64,000 bases of DNA, taken from Luzula sylvatica (Eukaryota; Streptophyta; Magnoliopsida; Poales; Juncaceae). A program made the translations under genes and the position numbers. Shown piece after piece: positions 1-15,073 of the stretch. Below the pieces are notes generated by a model that searched no databases, was not told the origin of the DNA, and saw only the letters and a list, made by a program, of their open reading frames with translations. The stretch covers positions 40,662,908-40,726,907 of the forward strand of contig OX326959.1 of assembly GCA_946800325.1 (NCBI GenBank). Reading direction: 5' to 3'. Position 1 is the first letter of the stretch. Every line of letters starts with the position of its first letter.

Positions 1-373
1 AAAAATAGTTTTCTCCATCTAGAGAATCGAAAGCAATCAAGCAAGTTCGTCGGTTCATCGTCTAGGTAGTTGCACCAGCGACCGAGGTGCTGCGACTCAC
101 GGTGGATGCGAGTAGAGGAGCGACGCTTGTGGCTCTTTGTTGTGATCGAACCGGAGAATCGAATACCGTCAACGAAGTGGTGGAAGACGCGTGGGCGTGG
201 GACGTGCGTTTTGTCACCAACGTTACAAGGCGAAAGAAAGATAAGCGATCAACCCGTCGAGTGTGATCAATTTCACACCGATAATTGACTATCCTACTTT
301 GCATCGTACTCTCGATATCGAAGCGTGATCTCATGTTCGCTGCACGGGCCCGGGGACGGGATAATTGTCTTCA
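1..373 (+). mobile_element. 3' part of an LTR (LTR retrotransposon), cut by window edge
   Basis: The block ends in TCA directly before a tRNA-iMet primer-binding site, so it is the right end of a 5' LTR. It resembles 30930-31380 over its length (shared stretches around the tcgtctaggtag/tcgtctaggcag and gatatcgaagcgtgatct motifs), which is the end of another LTR of the same family. No coding sequence is visible. The superfamily is inferred to be Ty1/copia, but no polymerase of this family lies in the window. Confidence 0.7.
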
Positions 374-374
374 G

Positions 375-386
375 TGGTATCAGAGC
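375..386 (+). other. Primer-binding site (tRNA-iMet type)
   Basis: The sequence TGGTATCAGAGC is complementary to the 3' end of plant initiator methionine tRNA. It lies one base after the LTR end. The following ~200 bases (387-594) look like untranslated leader of the same element, with no gene. Confidence 0.8.
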
Positions 387-594
387 AAGCGCTGAGATTC
401 GAGGGTCGACTCATAGTCGTATAAAAGTTATACGCACGTGTTTACAAAAGTTGCACCCGTTTGCATGAAAATCGGTGACTGAAATAGAATTTCAATTAAA
501 ATCACTAGTGAATTCATTAGAGATCAGTCACAAGAAGATTGAGAGTATCTAGGAAAGATCGTGAAAGAAAGAGTTTCATCATCGATCGTTTTCG

Positions 595-1646
595 AAACGA
601 TGAAAAAACGGATTTGGAATCAGGCATTTCTGGCAAACAACGTGTTGTTGAAGGAAATACAGTTATAGATCAACTAGTAGATCGTACACATGAGAATAGA
701 TGAACGTACGCGTTCGTCGATACGATTGGATGCATAATAAGAATATGCAAATCTGACAGAAATAACATAGTCTGTCGTGACGGACTGGTTGGTCCGTCAT
801 GACGGACCAAAAAGTTATTCTGACAGATTTGACAGAAAATACATAGTCCGTCGTGACGGACTGGTTGGTCCGTCGTGGCGGACCATAATGTATTTATGTG
901 CACCAATCTGTGAGTATAGCGTTGTGACGGACTGGTTGTCTGTCATGACAGAGCTGCGTCACGACGGACTGATTGGTCTGTCATGACGAAGCCATGAAAT
1001 AACGGCTATGTCAGTAATCGTGACTAGTGCGTCATGACGGACTGTGATCCAAATTCTGGATTGGAAGTTTTTCTTAAGATACTCGTTAATTCTCTAATTA
1101 ACGGGGCCTTGATTATAAGATCATGGCCAACCATTAACCTTCTTCACCAGATTTCTGAGAAAAAGAGCTATCTTGTGGGACAAGTCAGAAGAAAGAAAAA
1201 GATTGAGATTGAGCAAGTTTACGGTGATTTTAGGGGAATCACGCATGACCGAGAGACGAAGCTCACGGTGGATACGAGTAGAGAGGTTTCAACTGAAGCC
1301 TTTGCTGTGATCTAACGAGAGCGCGTTCGAGGAATGTCGAAGGACAAACCGGAAAGCAATCCGGTTGTATTCGACAAATCAGAGCTTCGAGCATGGTGTC
1401 AAATCGTGTGGGCGTGGGATGCACGTGTTACCGGGATCGAAGCGAGCAAAGCAACTATGCAGTCAACCCATCTCAGTGATCAATTTCACGTGGTATGATT
1501 ATCTATGAATTAAGAGTTAAATTCATAGGTAGTTGCATGCATATAGAATTTGTACGAACAGATCGATGACGTGGTCCTCGGGTTCGGGTCAGATCGGGAT
1601 CCTCAATCCGCTGCGCGGGACTCGGTAGTGAAGTCGATACCCAACA
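595..1646 (+). mobile_element. Second, related LTR fragment (right-hand part)
   Basis: This block ends in CCCAACA one base before a second iMet primer site. Its left part (around 650-760) parallels 30440-30530 of the LTR at 26740-31380, including a shared aaggaaatacagtt stretch, and its right part resembles 1-373. It is therefore a second LTR of the same family, truncated on the left and lying in the leader of the first. The left border is approximate. Open frames here, for example around 1034-1315, match no protein I recognise and lie within LTR sequence. Confidence 0.6.
770..1050. repeat. Cluster of paired palindromes in LTR U3
   Basis: Near-perfect palindromes of the form GTCCGTCGTGACGGAC occur in pairs separated by about 8-10 bases (ctggttg spacer). 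There are about four pairs plus a final single unit. They sit roughly 870 bases before the LTR end. The comparable position of the related LTR (30545-30760) holds paired palindromes of different sequence. Confidence 0.75.
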
Positions 1647-1647
1647 G

Positions 1648-1659
1648 TGGTATCAGAGC
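1648..1659 (+). other. Primer-binding site of second LTR element
   Basis: A second TGGTATCAGAGC lies one base after LTR end CCCAACA at 1646. It confirms that the upstream block is an LTR rather than host sequence. Confidence 0.8.
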
Positions 1660-2165
1660 GATCGTCACGATTCGATCGTCGAATCAATTTTGAATAAAAG
1701 TTATTCGGAAAAATCATGTAGATTTAGGACATAATTCAAGTAGTTATAAATTTAGGATCATGTAACTAAAATAAATGAAAAAATTACCACACTTGAAGGA
1801 GATGATCTACATTATCCGATGTAACTAAAATATATTTTTATGGATTGTATTGAGCTTTAAAACTATTTTTCAACTAATTTCTAAACAGACACTCAGAGAT
1901 TCAGATCTTCACTTTTAAAAATCAATAACAATTAGAAAAATTTAGTAAATAACATGGAATAACATTCTACATAAATTAGACATCATCACGATTCAGAAAC
2001 ATATTTTTATGGATTTTCATCAGATCTAAAACTATTAAATTTGTAATTTCAAATTAGCACAGAACAGAAAGTCAGAATTTCAGGTCCTCAAGTTTAAAAA
2101 TGCGTAACAATTAGAAAATTAAAGGAAGTGAGATTCAATAAATTCCTAAATTAAAGGAATCGAAC
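1660..2165 (+). repeat. Retrotransposon leader with a two-copy direct repeat
   Basis: AT-rich, non-coding. Segments about 1833-1955 and 2000-2135 are divergent copies of one unit, each running from a tatttttatgga motif to aacaattagaaaa. The spacing is about 165-170 bases. This is most simply the untranslated leader of the element whose primer site is at 1648. No gag frame follows, so the element is truncated. Confidence 0.45.
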
Positions 2166-5152
<2,987 letters not shown>

Positions 5153-6709
5153 TGTTAGATTTTCGAGCAACCTTATTGCACAGCGGAATTCACCCGAATC
5201 CTTAAAATCGTAGATCTGTGTATTGTTAGTTAGATACGAAGGAATAGTTTCAAAAATTTTACCTCATATTTAATTCAAATATGGTTAAAGAAAACTTGCA
5301 GAGATCACGTTAGGTATGCTCGAACCGGCACCATCTTCTATCGGCACAATCTTGAGACTGGATGTGAAGACCTCCGATGCTAGTCGGATCATTTCTCCCT
5401 TCAGAAAATCTGCTTCCACCTCTTGTTTTCTTCTCAAGAAACTAGGTTGACGGCTAGGGTTTCTCTCTTTGAGAATGAAAATCCTCAAAGGATTGATTAC
5501 GAAGCTTACCTTTTATGAAGAAATATGTGAGTATTTATAGTCAGATTTGGATATCCCTAGATCTTCCAAATCATTCATTTCCCCCAAATGAATTAATTCT
5601 GATTATTAAATACTATGCATTCATAAATGCATGCGGCATCTAATGCTTACACCTATTCATCTTGATCTGATTTTATATGTCCAGTCCAAACTTGTCTTTG
5701 CGTGTGACCATATAAGTTTATTTAATGTTGGCAGCATATTAATCTCTATTTAACTATGCAAATCATAATTATCCTCTAGGAAAGCATTATTACTATCCAA
5801 ATTAAATAAATGATTTGTGATCATCACCTATTTATCAAATAGATAAATTATTAGCTCTCTGGTTCATACGATATTTGTTGATCAAAGACATGATGAAATG
5901 TCATTTTTTTCTTAATCAACTTAACTTTTTCCCGATCTAGAATCAAATCGAATATTCAATTAATATTAACCACACATGTTAATCTTATTGAGCGTTGCCA
6001 CACATTTCCTTCAATCCTAATTCATCAGGAGGGCTGGGAGATATCTCTTTCAATCATGAAAGGAACAACTTCCATCTTGGTTATTCACATCCTCCATCAT
6101 GCTTCATGTAGTACCCAATGATGATCTTGCTTATCCGGTTAAAGATAACAATGAAACATATCTAAGCATCACAATTCACATATGAGAAATCCAATGATAA
6201 CATCAGGTCAAAGAACTAAAATTCTATTTATTTATGAGAATATGTATAATGACAATAACAATGTATATTCTCATAAGTTGGTGAGTCCAATATGTAGCCT
6301 CTAATACATATCTATATTCCATATTTGACATCACTTCGTCTCTATGCATTTTCATGTCCATGATCAGTAAAACATAATCAACTCATACGCGAATATACTG
6401 GTGTACACATATATTCTATTTCCTTGACATGTATATCTCCATATCCATCATATATATGACGAGGAACATTTAGAATCGTATTACGTTCATTTTACAATTT
6501 TACTATCATAATCACATATTATCATGATGTACAAACTAGTGATACAATTCATAACTTATTCACATAATCCTAAATATGTTAAAAAATAGTACACGTATTA
6601 AATGAAACTTTAATCAAATCTATAATATCAGATTAACAACACATAAATAATAACTGTCATTTGTTTCCATACAAGCTACACAGTTTTGTCTAGGGCATTA
6701 TTTCCTTCA
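5153..6709 (-). mobile_element. Solo LTR, Angela-like Ty1/copia
   Basis: Read on the minus strand, the block starts TGAAGGAAATAATGCCCTAG and ends in CTAACA, with a 'ttccgctgtgcaat' segment close to the end. Both resemble the termini of Angela-type copia LTRs. The length is about 1557 bases and no primer site or polymerase is attached, so it is a solo LTR. Flanks ATTTT and TTTTT could be a decayed 5-bp target duplication. The frame at 5285-5488 lies inside the LTR and is not a gene. A shortened copy is present at 41268-42454. Confidence 0.65.
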
Positions 6710-9640
6710 TTTTTTTATTTTGAAAAAATTATACCTTCGTCCTTTTTACCAAAAGTTTTGTATAGAAACATTTTTTTTTAAAGTATTACTGTGGGATATC
6801 TAAATAAACTAGAAATTATATTAAAAAATAATTTAAAAATATCTCGTTGAATAATATTTGAAAGACATAATATTTTATTATGAATTATTAGAAATAATTC
6901 TTTTATAAGCATGATTTTGTATTAAAAAAAATTGCATCTCTCAGGATTCGAATATGGGATATTCCTTTCGCTGCCATCATTTTCTACCGACCTTGCTTTA
7001 GTGATTTTTACTCGAAAACGAAAATTATTAGCGGGACCCCCCCCCCCCCCCCCCCTTGAACTCGAAAACGAAAAAAGAGATTTTACTCATTTGAAAACAA
7101 ATAATTATGATAAAATTGTTTATATTTCACCAAGAATAGAGTGATGTAATGGTAGAACATGTGTTTAATCTCCCACCGACCCCCCCTCATAAATTAATTT
7201 GTGATCCGCCTCTGCGTGTCAACAACAAGTTCATTTCAACTATAAAGAATATTATTAATTATTAATATGAATTACTGAATATGAAATAAAATATATAATC
7301 ATAACTATGGCAAGATTAGTTTATATTGAAGATCATAAGATAAATTATCATAGATAAAAACAATATATTAACAGTAGACTACTAGTATCCCAACACATAT
7401 TAGCAATTTAAATAATATATTTCACAGACAAATAAATCTGAAAATAATAAATTAATACAAAAATAAAATATTAAAGGAAAAACAATATATGAACATTAAA
7501 AATAATTTGTTTGCAATAAATAATATAAACATTTATGCAAATTATGAATAATATCAAACTTAATAGTGAAAGAAAGTAATTAAATAAATAATATACAAAT
7601 TTAATTTAGCATAAACATAAATATAAATTATTTTATATCATATGATTTTTGTTTTTACTTCATATTTTTTTAACTATTTTTTTAATTTCTATTAATTTTT
7701 GAAAAAGTTAATATTAAATTGGTTCGATTAAAAATACAAATATAATAAACTTAGCAATATATGGGATTATTATGGTCATACTTTTTAAAAAAATAAATAT
7801 AATACATAAAATTTTATTGTGTAAATAAAATACTTAAAACTATATCAATAAACATGCAACTTTTGCATTTTACTTTTTACGTAATATTTTAGAAATTCAA
7901 ATTATGAAAAATGATTTGCATAAACAATGAATATGGATGTGAAAATAAAGAGAAAATTAAAACGAAAATATTTGATGAATTTTTAAAATAAAATTTCTTA
8001 AAATGATTCAAATATATTTATGTTTTACAATATTACATATATATATAATTTTCATCTTCCATAACATTCATATTTTATCATGTAATGTTATGTGAAGTGT
8101 TAAACAATTGAATAAGTTAGCCAAGCTTGAACCTAAATAATAGTAATAATTTTATGTTATTAATATATGATGATGTGATTTTTTATGAATGCTTCCAAAT
8201 TGTATGTTTCATGAATTATGTTTCATTTCAAAAATATTGTGAGTTTCCATGCATGTCTTTTCCTAGGAAGTAATTTAGAGAAAATGAAACATACAATCTC
8301 ATTGGTAATTGTTTTGCCATAAATCAAGATCATTAATGTTAATGATAGCGGGACTGACACGACAAACAAATCAAACTTGTTAGCGGGACTGCCACGACGA
8401 AAAATCAAACAATGAAAGCAAATTACTAATGGAAGGAATAAAATTATGATTCTATACAAAATTAATACTTTCATTTCCCTCATTTAATGCAATATTTGTA
8501 AATATAACCAGCATAGAGTTCACTTTCTGTGTAATAAAAAAATTATTCCTCATAAATAATGATTAATATTTATAATCTTGACAACAATATTTGGAGGGAT
8601 CAGACTACCGAAATAACATTACAATTTTTGTTGGGAGGGTCAAATATAAAAAATTATACTATAAAAATGTTAATATATTATATTTAACCATTACATAAAT
8701 ATATAAATATACTGTTTTCCAAAAAAATTGGAGGAATCATGATCCTTCATGATCTTTTTATTAAGATCCGTCCTTGATCTTCGTATATATTAAGCAAGCA
8801 TGACAGTATTTCATCCAACTAGTCTGACGAGATATTATTTTTGGTCCCATTCAGGTGAAGTCTTCGTGAAATATTATTTTGTTCGCAATAGTTAATTTTT
8901 TTTACGAACTTATGGCCCAGAGAAAACAATGAATAGATAAACAAATAAGTAATATTGATTAGTTTGATTGAAAAACTAGAATATGAAGAAAGATTCATGG
9001 AATAGGCCATATTCATGAACTACAATTATCTTAAGCAATTATATATTTTTATTTTGAAATCGTGATGTATGGTCCTTACTATTCTTCCTCATAATCATTG
9101 ATGACAAGACATAATTTTTAAAATAAAAATATTTGACATATCTTCATCTTTTCTGTAAAAATCTTGATGACGTGAATATAATTTAACACCTTATAAATTA
9201 ACACATTAATTCGTGATTTAACATTTTAATTGGGTGTTCAATCATAAATTAAGATAATCAAACCATAAATTAAGATGTTAAATCATTTATTTATGAGTTA
9301 ATTTTTAAGTTGTTAAATCATATCTACGTCATGAAAGTTCTTTGAAGAGAGTTCTAGAGGATGTACATCATTATTTTTTTTTAAATTTGATTTTATAACT
9401 CAATTTATGGTAGAACTATGTTAATTTATGGTTAAATATTTCATTAAAGTGTCAAATAATAAATTAATGTGTTAAAATTTAAGATGTTAAATTATATTTG
9501 CATCATCAAGAATTGTGGGGGAGAGTATTTAGGAGATATTCAACATTTTTTTATTTTATTTTATGGGTGCCTAATCAGCAACAAATTAAATATAAACAGT
9601 CCACTGCAGCCAGTACAGAGAATACTTTAAAAAAAAAAGA
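6710..9640. other. Intergenic, AT-rich upstream region of DUF247 gene 1
   Basis: No coding feature is supported. The region is duplicated at 42455-45320 with scattered indels. It contains a pure poly-C run (7037-7055) and several repeats of 'taaattaagat / ttaaatcat' between 9180 and 9500 that look like local slippage products. Confidence 0.5.
7037..7055 (+). repeat. Poly-C tract (19 C)
   Basis: Nineteen consecutive C residues. The duplicated site near 42785 reads only a short, interrupted C stretch, so the tract expanded or contracted after duplication. Confidence 0.9.
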
Positions 9641-9651
9641 CAATAATTGTT

Positions 9652-9660
9652 TATAAATAA
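9652..9660 (+). promoter_or_regulatory. Putative TATA box of DUF247 gene 1
   Basis: TATAAATAA lies about 95 bases before the leader uORF. The duplicated copy upstream of the broken gene at 45669 reads TATAGATAG at the same place, a change at a core position. The transcription start is not observable here. Confidence 0.5.
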
Positions 9661-9746
9661 GACTAGGTCAGAAAAAACATACGTGCATAAAACTTCAGTT
9701 AGCCTTATAAAGTAGTGAAGGCGTGAGAGAGAGATTCATAACATCC

Positions 9747-9758
9747 ATGGAGAGCTGA
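9747..9758 (+). promoter_or_regulatory. Three-codon upstream ORF in 5' leader
   Basis: ATG GAG AGC TGA (Met-Glu-Ser-stop) lies just before the leader intron. DUF247 gene 2 has ATG GAA ACT TGA (Met-Glu-Thr-stop) at the same position relative to its leader intron, followed in both by a tgaaactc segment. Conservation between otherwise diverged leaders suggests a role in translation control, but this is inference. Confidence 0.5.
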
Positions 9759-9774
9759 AACTCTCACTTAAAAA

Positions 9775-9923
9775 GTAAGTAAAATTTTCTGTTCTCCTTC
9801 AAAAAAAATCTTGTGTTTCTCTTTCTAGTTAAGATTTTTTACATTTCGTTCCAGATACACACATAATTAACCTCCATGAGATATTAGTATTAGCAAAAAT
9901 AATTTTTTAATTTTTTTTGTCAG
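9775..9923 (+). other. 5'-leader intron of DUF247 gene 1
   Basis: A consensus donor GTAAGT at 9775 and a polypyrimidine run ending TTTTGTCAG at 9923 delimit a 149-base intron. The sequence just after the acceptor (caaagattgcctgaga) aligns with the equivalent position of gene 2 (taaaagatggcttgaga), which supports the call. Confidence 0.55.
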
Positions 9924-9989
9924 CAAAGATTGCCTGAGAATCTTCAGAAAACAAAAAATACAAAAAGTATTTAATCGAACAAGTCTGAG

Positions 9990-11601
9990 ATGTCTCAAGT
10001 AGATTATGGCGATATCGAAATAAAAATCGATGATCCCTTGGCAATCTCCATCAAGCAAAAGATAGAGAATCTACGGTTTAAGCCCTTGGAAAGTAAACAA
10101 TTCACCATTTTTCGGGTGCCCACTTACATCCGAGAGATAAACAAGAATTTTTACGAGCCACGCATAGTCTCAATTGGGCCGTATCATCGAGGTAGGATCT
10201 ACCTCAAAGCCATGGAAGAACAAAAAATACGTTACCTAGAAAGGCTCCTCCTTGAAAACCCTGACATCACGTTGTGTGCGTACGTCAGGGAATTGCGAGA
10301 ATTGGAGAATGCTGCGCGGAGATGCTATTATGAGAGAATTGATCACATGAGCAGTGATGAGTTTATAACCATGTTGTTGCTCGATAGCGTCTTTATTATC
10401 CAAGTAGTCGTGAATTGGACATTCCGAAGCGATGATAATATTGAAGATATTGTTTATGATATCCCTTGGAATGTGCCTCTAATAAAGAGCGATCTCTTGA
10501 TGCTCGAGAACCAGATTCCCTTTTTCGTCCTGGAGAAAGTGTTCAAACTCTATTCAACCAGGAAGGAAGATTATAGCTCCTCGAGCCCGTGCAACTATGA
10601 CACGTTGAGTCAATGTAGTGACCTCGAAAAGGCTTCCCTATTCGACGTGTTGGTCGGTTTTTTGGAGCATGGAAATGATAACTTCCCCATACCAGGTCCC
10701 GATAACATTTATGATCATCTACTTCATTTCTACTACGACCGTTTCATGTCCGTGCAAGATCTTCCGAGTCTATGTCGTAAAAAATCCTTTCTCGAAAAGC
10801 TCAAACCGAATAAGGTGTTCCCTTTAATCTCATCTAGCATTAGAAGGTTGACCATGAGGAAAAATTGTGGATTGTTGATTACCAAACGTTCCCCGAGGAT
10901 GATTCCATGTGCGACCGAGCTTACGGAAGCGGGAATAACTTTCAAAAGATCCGACTCTAAGAGTATTTTTGACGTGGGTTTTTGTAGCGGGGTACTGAAA
11001 ATCCCGTATATTCCTGTCGAGGAAAGCACAAGGCCTCGAATAATGAACCTCATAGCTTACGAGCAGTGTAGTCGTCAGAAACAAAGGCCCCTCACGAGCT
11101 ATGCGGTATTAATGGATTGCATAATAAATACACCGAAGGACGTGCTCATATTGCAACAAGGAGGGATCATCGAGAATAAACTGGCCGACGAAAGCGAGGC
11201 GGCCATGTTTTTCAACCAGCTCAGGTATTTTCTTTCTTTTTTATATCTAAAGAAGATGATAATTTTTGTTATCTAGTTTCATTAAGAATTAGAAGAAGCC
11301 CTATAAATATTTTTCTAGAAAACTTGTTATATCAAGTAACTTAAAATAAAAAATCATAAAATATCCACCAAGCAGGTACTGCTCTTATCTCGACTACGAC
11401 GAGCACCACTTGGCCGGTATATTCAGAGAAGTGAAGAAATACTGCGAGTCCAAGTGGCAGAAATATAGGGCGAAACTATGCTGTGATTACTTCAGCAGCC
11501 CTTGGGCGATTATCTCTTTCTTTGCTGCAGTTTTTCTTTTGCTGCTAACCGCAATTCAGTCTCTCTACGGAGTTTTATCATACTATCATCCCCAACATTA
11601 G
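9990..11601 (+). CDS. DUF247 (UPF0481) membrane-anchored protein, gene 1
   Basis: Two coding exons: 9990-11224 and 11376-11601. The 151-base GT/AG intron interrupts an Arg codon (AG|G); the spliced protein has 486 residues, normal for the family. The DUF247 landmarks occur in order: PRIVSIGPYHRG (about residues 57-68), a CYYE segment, EFITMLLLDSVFII, LLMLENQIPFFVL, a central Ser-rich linker, CATELTEAGITFKR, GVLKIPYI, NLIAYEQC and SYAVLMDCIINT. Exon 2 supplies the C-terminal helix region and a hydrophobic segment (WAIISFFAAVFLLLL) typical of the single membrane anchor. No signal peptide is seen. The ATG at 9990 is the first after the leader intron. Biochemical function is unknown; in grasses some DUF247 proteins act at self-incompatibility loci, but nothing here shows that role. 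The frame is intact, and the 3' end of the gene is tandemly duplicated downstream. Confidence 0.9.
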
Positions 11602-12349
11602 AATTAGAAATTCCGTAGCGAAACAATGATTCATGTTGTGGAAGTAATTTATTCAGCACAATACTATCTCTTGTTGGCATGTTAGTGAAAGAAAGAAATT
11701 CTAAACTTTCGTAATTTGTTAGTTCAGAGGTAAAATATGTGTCGATTAGTGAGTGACTTATTTGTTAATTATGAGCTGAATTTAGTATTTACTTACTTGA
11801 ATATGTTAGTTTGTTTGGAGGTGTGATTTATTATTTGTAAGTTATTTGTGGTTAAATGATTGATTAGTTGTAAAAGAATATTTAGGTTTTAACTTTTAAC
11901 TAATATGTTGCGTTTTGTAAACTTAATTTTTTGTTTTTAAAAAAAAGACTATTCACATTAGTTACTATGACGAAGCGAAACAACGAATAAGAAACTGAAT
12001 TGGTCTCAAATTCTAATGATTTGTCAATTAGGAATTGAATCTTTTAACTTGGGCTTAATTAAGCCAGAATTAAGTCCCTTAGGGCTTAATCACCACTGAC
12101 ATCATACACTTAATCGAGAATAAAAGAAAGAAATCAAGATATTTCGAAGAAATTCCAATATAATTCGAAATAATTTGTAAAATTCGATTAACCCATGAAA
12201 AGGTTTCAAAATAGTAATTAGATAAAAAAAATAGACTTTGTAATAAATAATTGAAACTATCTATTTAAATTTGATGTACTATCTCTTACAGTAGTAATAT
12301 TTATTTAACCGAACAAGAGAAAAAATGATAAATATCTGGATCAGGATTC

Positions 12350-12470
12350 AGTAGATTTTTGGTTTGTACGGTGCTTTGGAAACCAGTAATATAGTGTTTT
12401 GCCTTTCTTTCATCCCAATTATGTTGTTATTATGTTTTGTCCCTTCCAAACTGAAATTATTGAAATTAGT
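12350..12470 (+). other. Conserved downstream block (candidate 3' exon), unit 1
   Basis: This block resembles 15074-15175 and 20870-20970. It shares tacggtgcttt and cccttccaaactgaaattat. Here about 50 bases that include the pyrimidine-rich acceptor of the other copies are deleted. It may be part of a spliced 3' UTR or an alternative last exon of the DUF247 genes. Confidence 0.4.
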
Positions 12471-12660
12471 GGAAGTTAAACATGCTTTTTCAGCGTGGAT
12501 ATTAGAATTAATGACTATAAATAATGATTTAAGGTTCTAGTGTGTGTGTTTAGTTAACCGAGTGGAACTGTGGAAGAAGAGATTCCTTTTGGCTTCTCAG
12601 GTCAAGGTCTTCTTAAAATATTACTTTAGTTACGACTAGTTCATAATTAAAAGATGGTTT

Positions 12661-13035
12661 TATTTAAAGACACAACTAAGGTTGTAATTACAAGAATAGA
12701 CATCATAGTTTTGAAATTACAAAAATGACACTATGGACTTTTTAAAAATCTGGAGTTTGTTAAATTTAATTTTCGTTCATATTACACTTGCACCCCATAT
12801 TGTACCATTGTTGTACCCAAAAAATACTATATTTTTATTTTCTTTAAACAAATAAAAGTGCACCTATTAAAAATATTTATATTTTATAAAATAATATATC
12901 TAATAGTATTTTATTTCGCAAATAAAAATCATATTTTCAAAAATATTTTGTACAAACATTATTACATTTAAATATAAAATTATATTCTCATTGTGATAAT
13001 TTGGACAATCATATTATATTTTTTATACAAGGAGA
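12661..13035. mobile_element. Left arm of a long inverted-repeat element (truncated copy)
   Basis: This matches the left arm of the intact element at 15355-16525 (shared tgtaattacaa, agacatcatagttttgaaat and following bases). The loop and right arm are missing, replaced from about 13035 by unrelated sequence. Non-coding. Confidence 0.6.
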
Positions 13036-13104
13036 TGAGAAAAAGTTGAGCGGAGAGATGGACAGAGAAATGGAAGGAGGAGACTCCAAGTCATTAGTGA
13101 AATA

Positions 13105-13134
13105 CACGGAGCTTAGGGAGCTCTAAGCTCCGTG
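13105..13134. repeat. Perfect 12-bp inverted repeat (hairpin)
   Basis: CACGGAGCTTAG and CTAAGCTCCGTG are separated by six bases. The sequence around it (13036-13285) is absent from duplication unit 2. Function is unknown; it could be the end or centre of a small transposon. Confidence 0.6.
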
Positions 13135-13459
13135 AAGAGTGAAATACAGAAATTTTTTCGGGACGACAAAATACAGGAATTTGAGGGTCAAAATACAATA
13201 CATCATAAATAAAACAATATATTTCAAGCTAATTCAGAATTTTGAGTTACATATCCCTCAAAAACCCTCAAATCAAAAATGCCCTAAGTAGTAACCTCGG
13301 ATACTTATTATCATCATCCAATTTAACTTAATATGGCATGATGAATATTAATTATATAAATCAATTATTACTTATTTTGGTTGACTATCATGTTAATCAT
13401 ATGTGTTAACTAGGATATAGAGAAGGTTGTGATGGTGAAATATAGGGTCATGGTATAGA

Positions 13460-13710
13460 GATGACAATCAGGGAGTCTGGTCGGGTCATTTCGACTTCAG
13501 ATTATTTCAATTTGCGGATTATTCGGCTTGTTGAGTTATTCGGGTCGCGGGTCATTCGATTTGCAGGCTATTCGGTTCCGAGTCGTTTCGGTTTTTGTTC
13601 CATTTTGGATTCGTGTCATTCGGTTTCGGTTCGACTTCAATTTTGGATCGTTGACTTTTCGACATTTTCAGTTGGGATCGGGTTCGGGTTCGGATGGGTC
13701 AAGTAATCTT
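13460..13710. repeat. TTCGG/GGTTCG-rich degenerate repeat
   Basis: Short degenerate words such as ttcggtt, gggtcg and cgggttcgg recur. The counterpart in unit 2 is at about 16790-17000. It opens two overlapping frames without any protein signature, so I treat it as simple repeat sequence. Confidence 0.5.
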
Positions 13711-14141
13711 TTCGGATAGGTCATATTTTGTCAACTCTAATAGTATATGATGCGTAAAAGTTAACATACATGTTAATTGATCTAATTTTTTTGAATAAAC
13801 TTCCAATGAATATTTAAATAAATTATGAGTCATTAGTTCAATCCCACTTGATTAAATTTAAGAGACAAAATATCTTCTCCGTTTAATATTAATAAACTTA
13901 CCTCTTTGAATTAAGTATTAAGTAGTATATAGATGAAGTCTGATGTGAGCCGTAAGTATTCTTCTTTTTTGTGTGATTCAGAAAAATTCTCGTTCTTTTT
14001 TACACTGTTTAAGTATTCTTTATCCTATATTCTTTCTTTTATAAGTGGAGGATTTTTTCATAATTTTTTGGAGAAGCCAAATTAAAGACTGGATCTGAAA
14101 TTATCATGTATGATTTTTTTTGGGAGGAAAGGACAAACAGT

Positions 14142-14306
14142 AAATACTGCGAGTCCAAGTGGCAGAAATATAGGGCGAAACTATGCCGTGATTACTTCAG
14201 CAGCCCTTGGGCGATTATCTCTTTCTTTGCTGCAGTTTTTCTATTGCTGCTAACCGCAATTCATACTCTCTACGGAGTTTTATCGTACTATCACCCCCAA
14301 CATTAG
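14142..14306 (+). pseudogene. Orphan last exon of DUF247 gene 1 copy
   Basis: The block encodes the C-terminal region from YCESKWQKY through the hydrophobic anchor (WAIISFFAAVFLLLL) to the normal stop, nearly identical to exon 2 of gene 1 (one Cys/Arg change, Gln-Ser to His-Thr near the end). Its upstream part, the splice acceptor and exon 1 are absent because the duplication breakpoint lies inside the exon. An ATG at 14106 opens an in-frame 66-codon ORF across the junction. A small membrane peptide is therefore possible in principle, but no promoter is evident. I call it a duplicated exon fragment. Confidence 0.8.
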
Positions 14307-15073
14307 AATTAGAAATTCCGTAGCGAAACAATGATTCATGTTGTGGAAGTAATTTATTCAGCACAATAATATCTCTTGTTGGCATGTTAGTGAAACAAAG
14401 AAAATCTAAACTATCTTAATTTGTTAGTTCAGGGGTAAATTATGTGTCGATTAGTAAGTGATTTAAATTTGTTAATTATGAGCTGAATTTAGTATTTACT
14501 TGCTTGAATATGTTAGTTTGTTTGGAGGTGTGATTGTTATTTGTATGTTATTTGTCGTTTAATGATTGATTACTTGTAAAAAAAAATTTAGGTTTTAACT
14601 AATATGTTTGTGGTTTGTAAACTTAATTTTTTTTAAAAAAAAAAAGACTATTCGCATTAGTTACTATGACTAATCGAAACAACGAATAAGACACTGAATT
14701 GGTCTCAAATTCTAATGATTTATCAATTAGGAATTGAATCTTTAAGCCAGAATTATGTCGCTTAGCGCTTAATCACCACTGACATCACCAACTTAATCGA
14801 GAATAAAAGAAAGAAATCAAGATAATTCGAAGAAAATCCATTATAAATAATTCGAAGAAAATGTTTCAAATTAGTAATTAGATAAAAAAAAAAATAGACT
14901 TTGTAATAAATAATTGAAATTGAAATTATCTATCTAATTGTGTATACTATCTCTTATAGTAGTAATATTTATTTAACTGAAACAAGAGAAAAAACAATAA
15001 ATACCTGGATCAGGAGTTCAGTATCTTGGATTGACGGTGAGATTCTACCGGCAATGAAAACCATTTTTTTCAG

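Noticed and set aside
5285..5488. 67-codon minus-strand frame as a small gene
   Set aside because: It lies inside the solo LTR and matches no family I recognise.
10733..11084. Minus-strand frames opposite DUF247 gene 1, and equivalents opposite gene 2 and the copies
   Set aside because: They mirror the codon structure of the real gene on the other strand and have no homology or signals of their own.
13460..13710. Two overlapping plus-strand frames as genes
   Set aside because: They come from a degenerate TTCGG-type repeat and are not conserved in the duplicated copy at 16790-17000.
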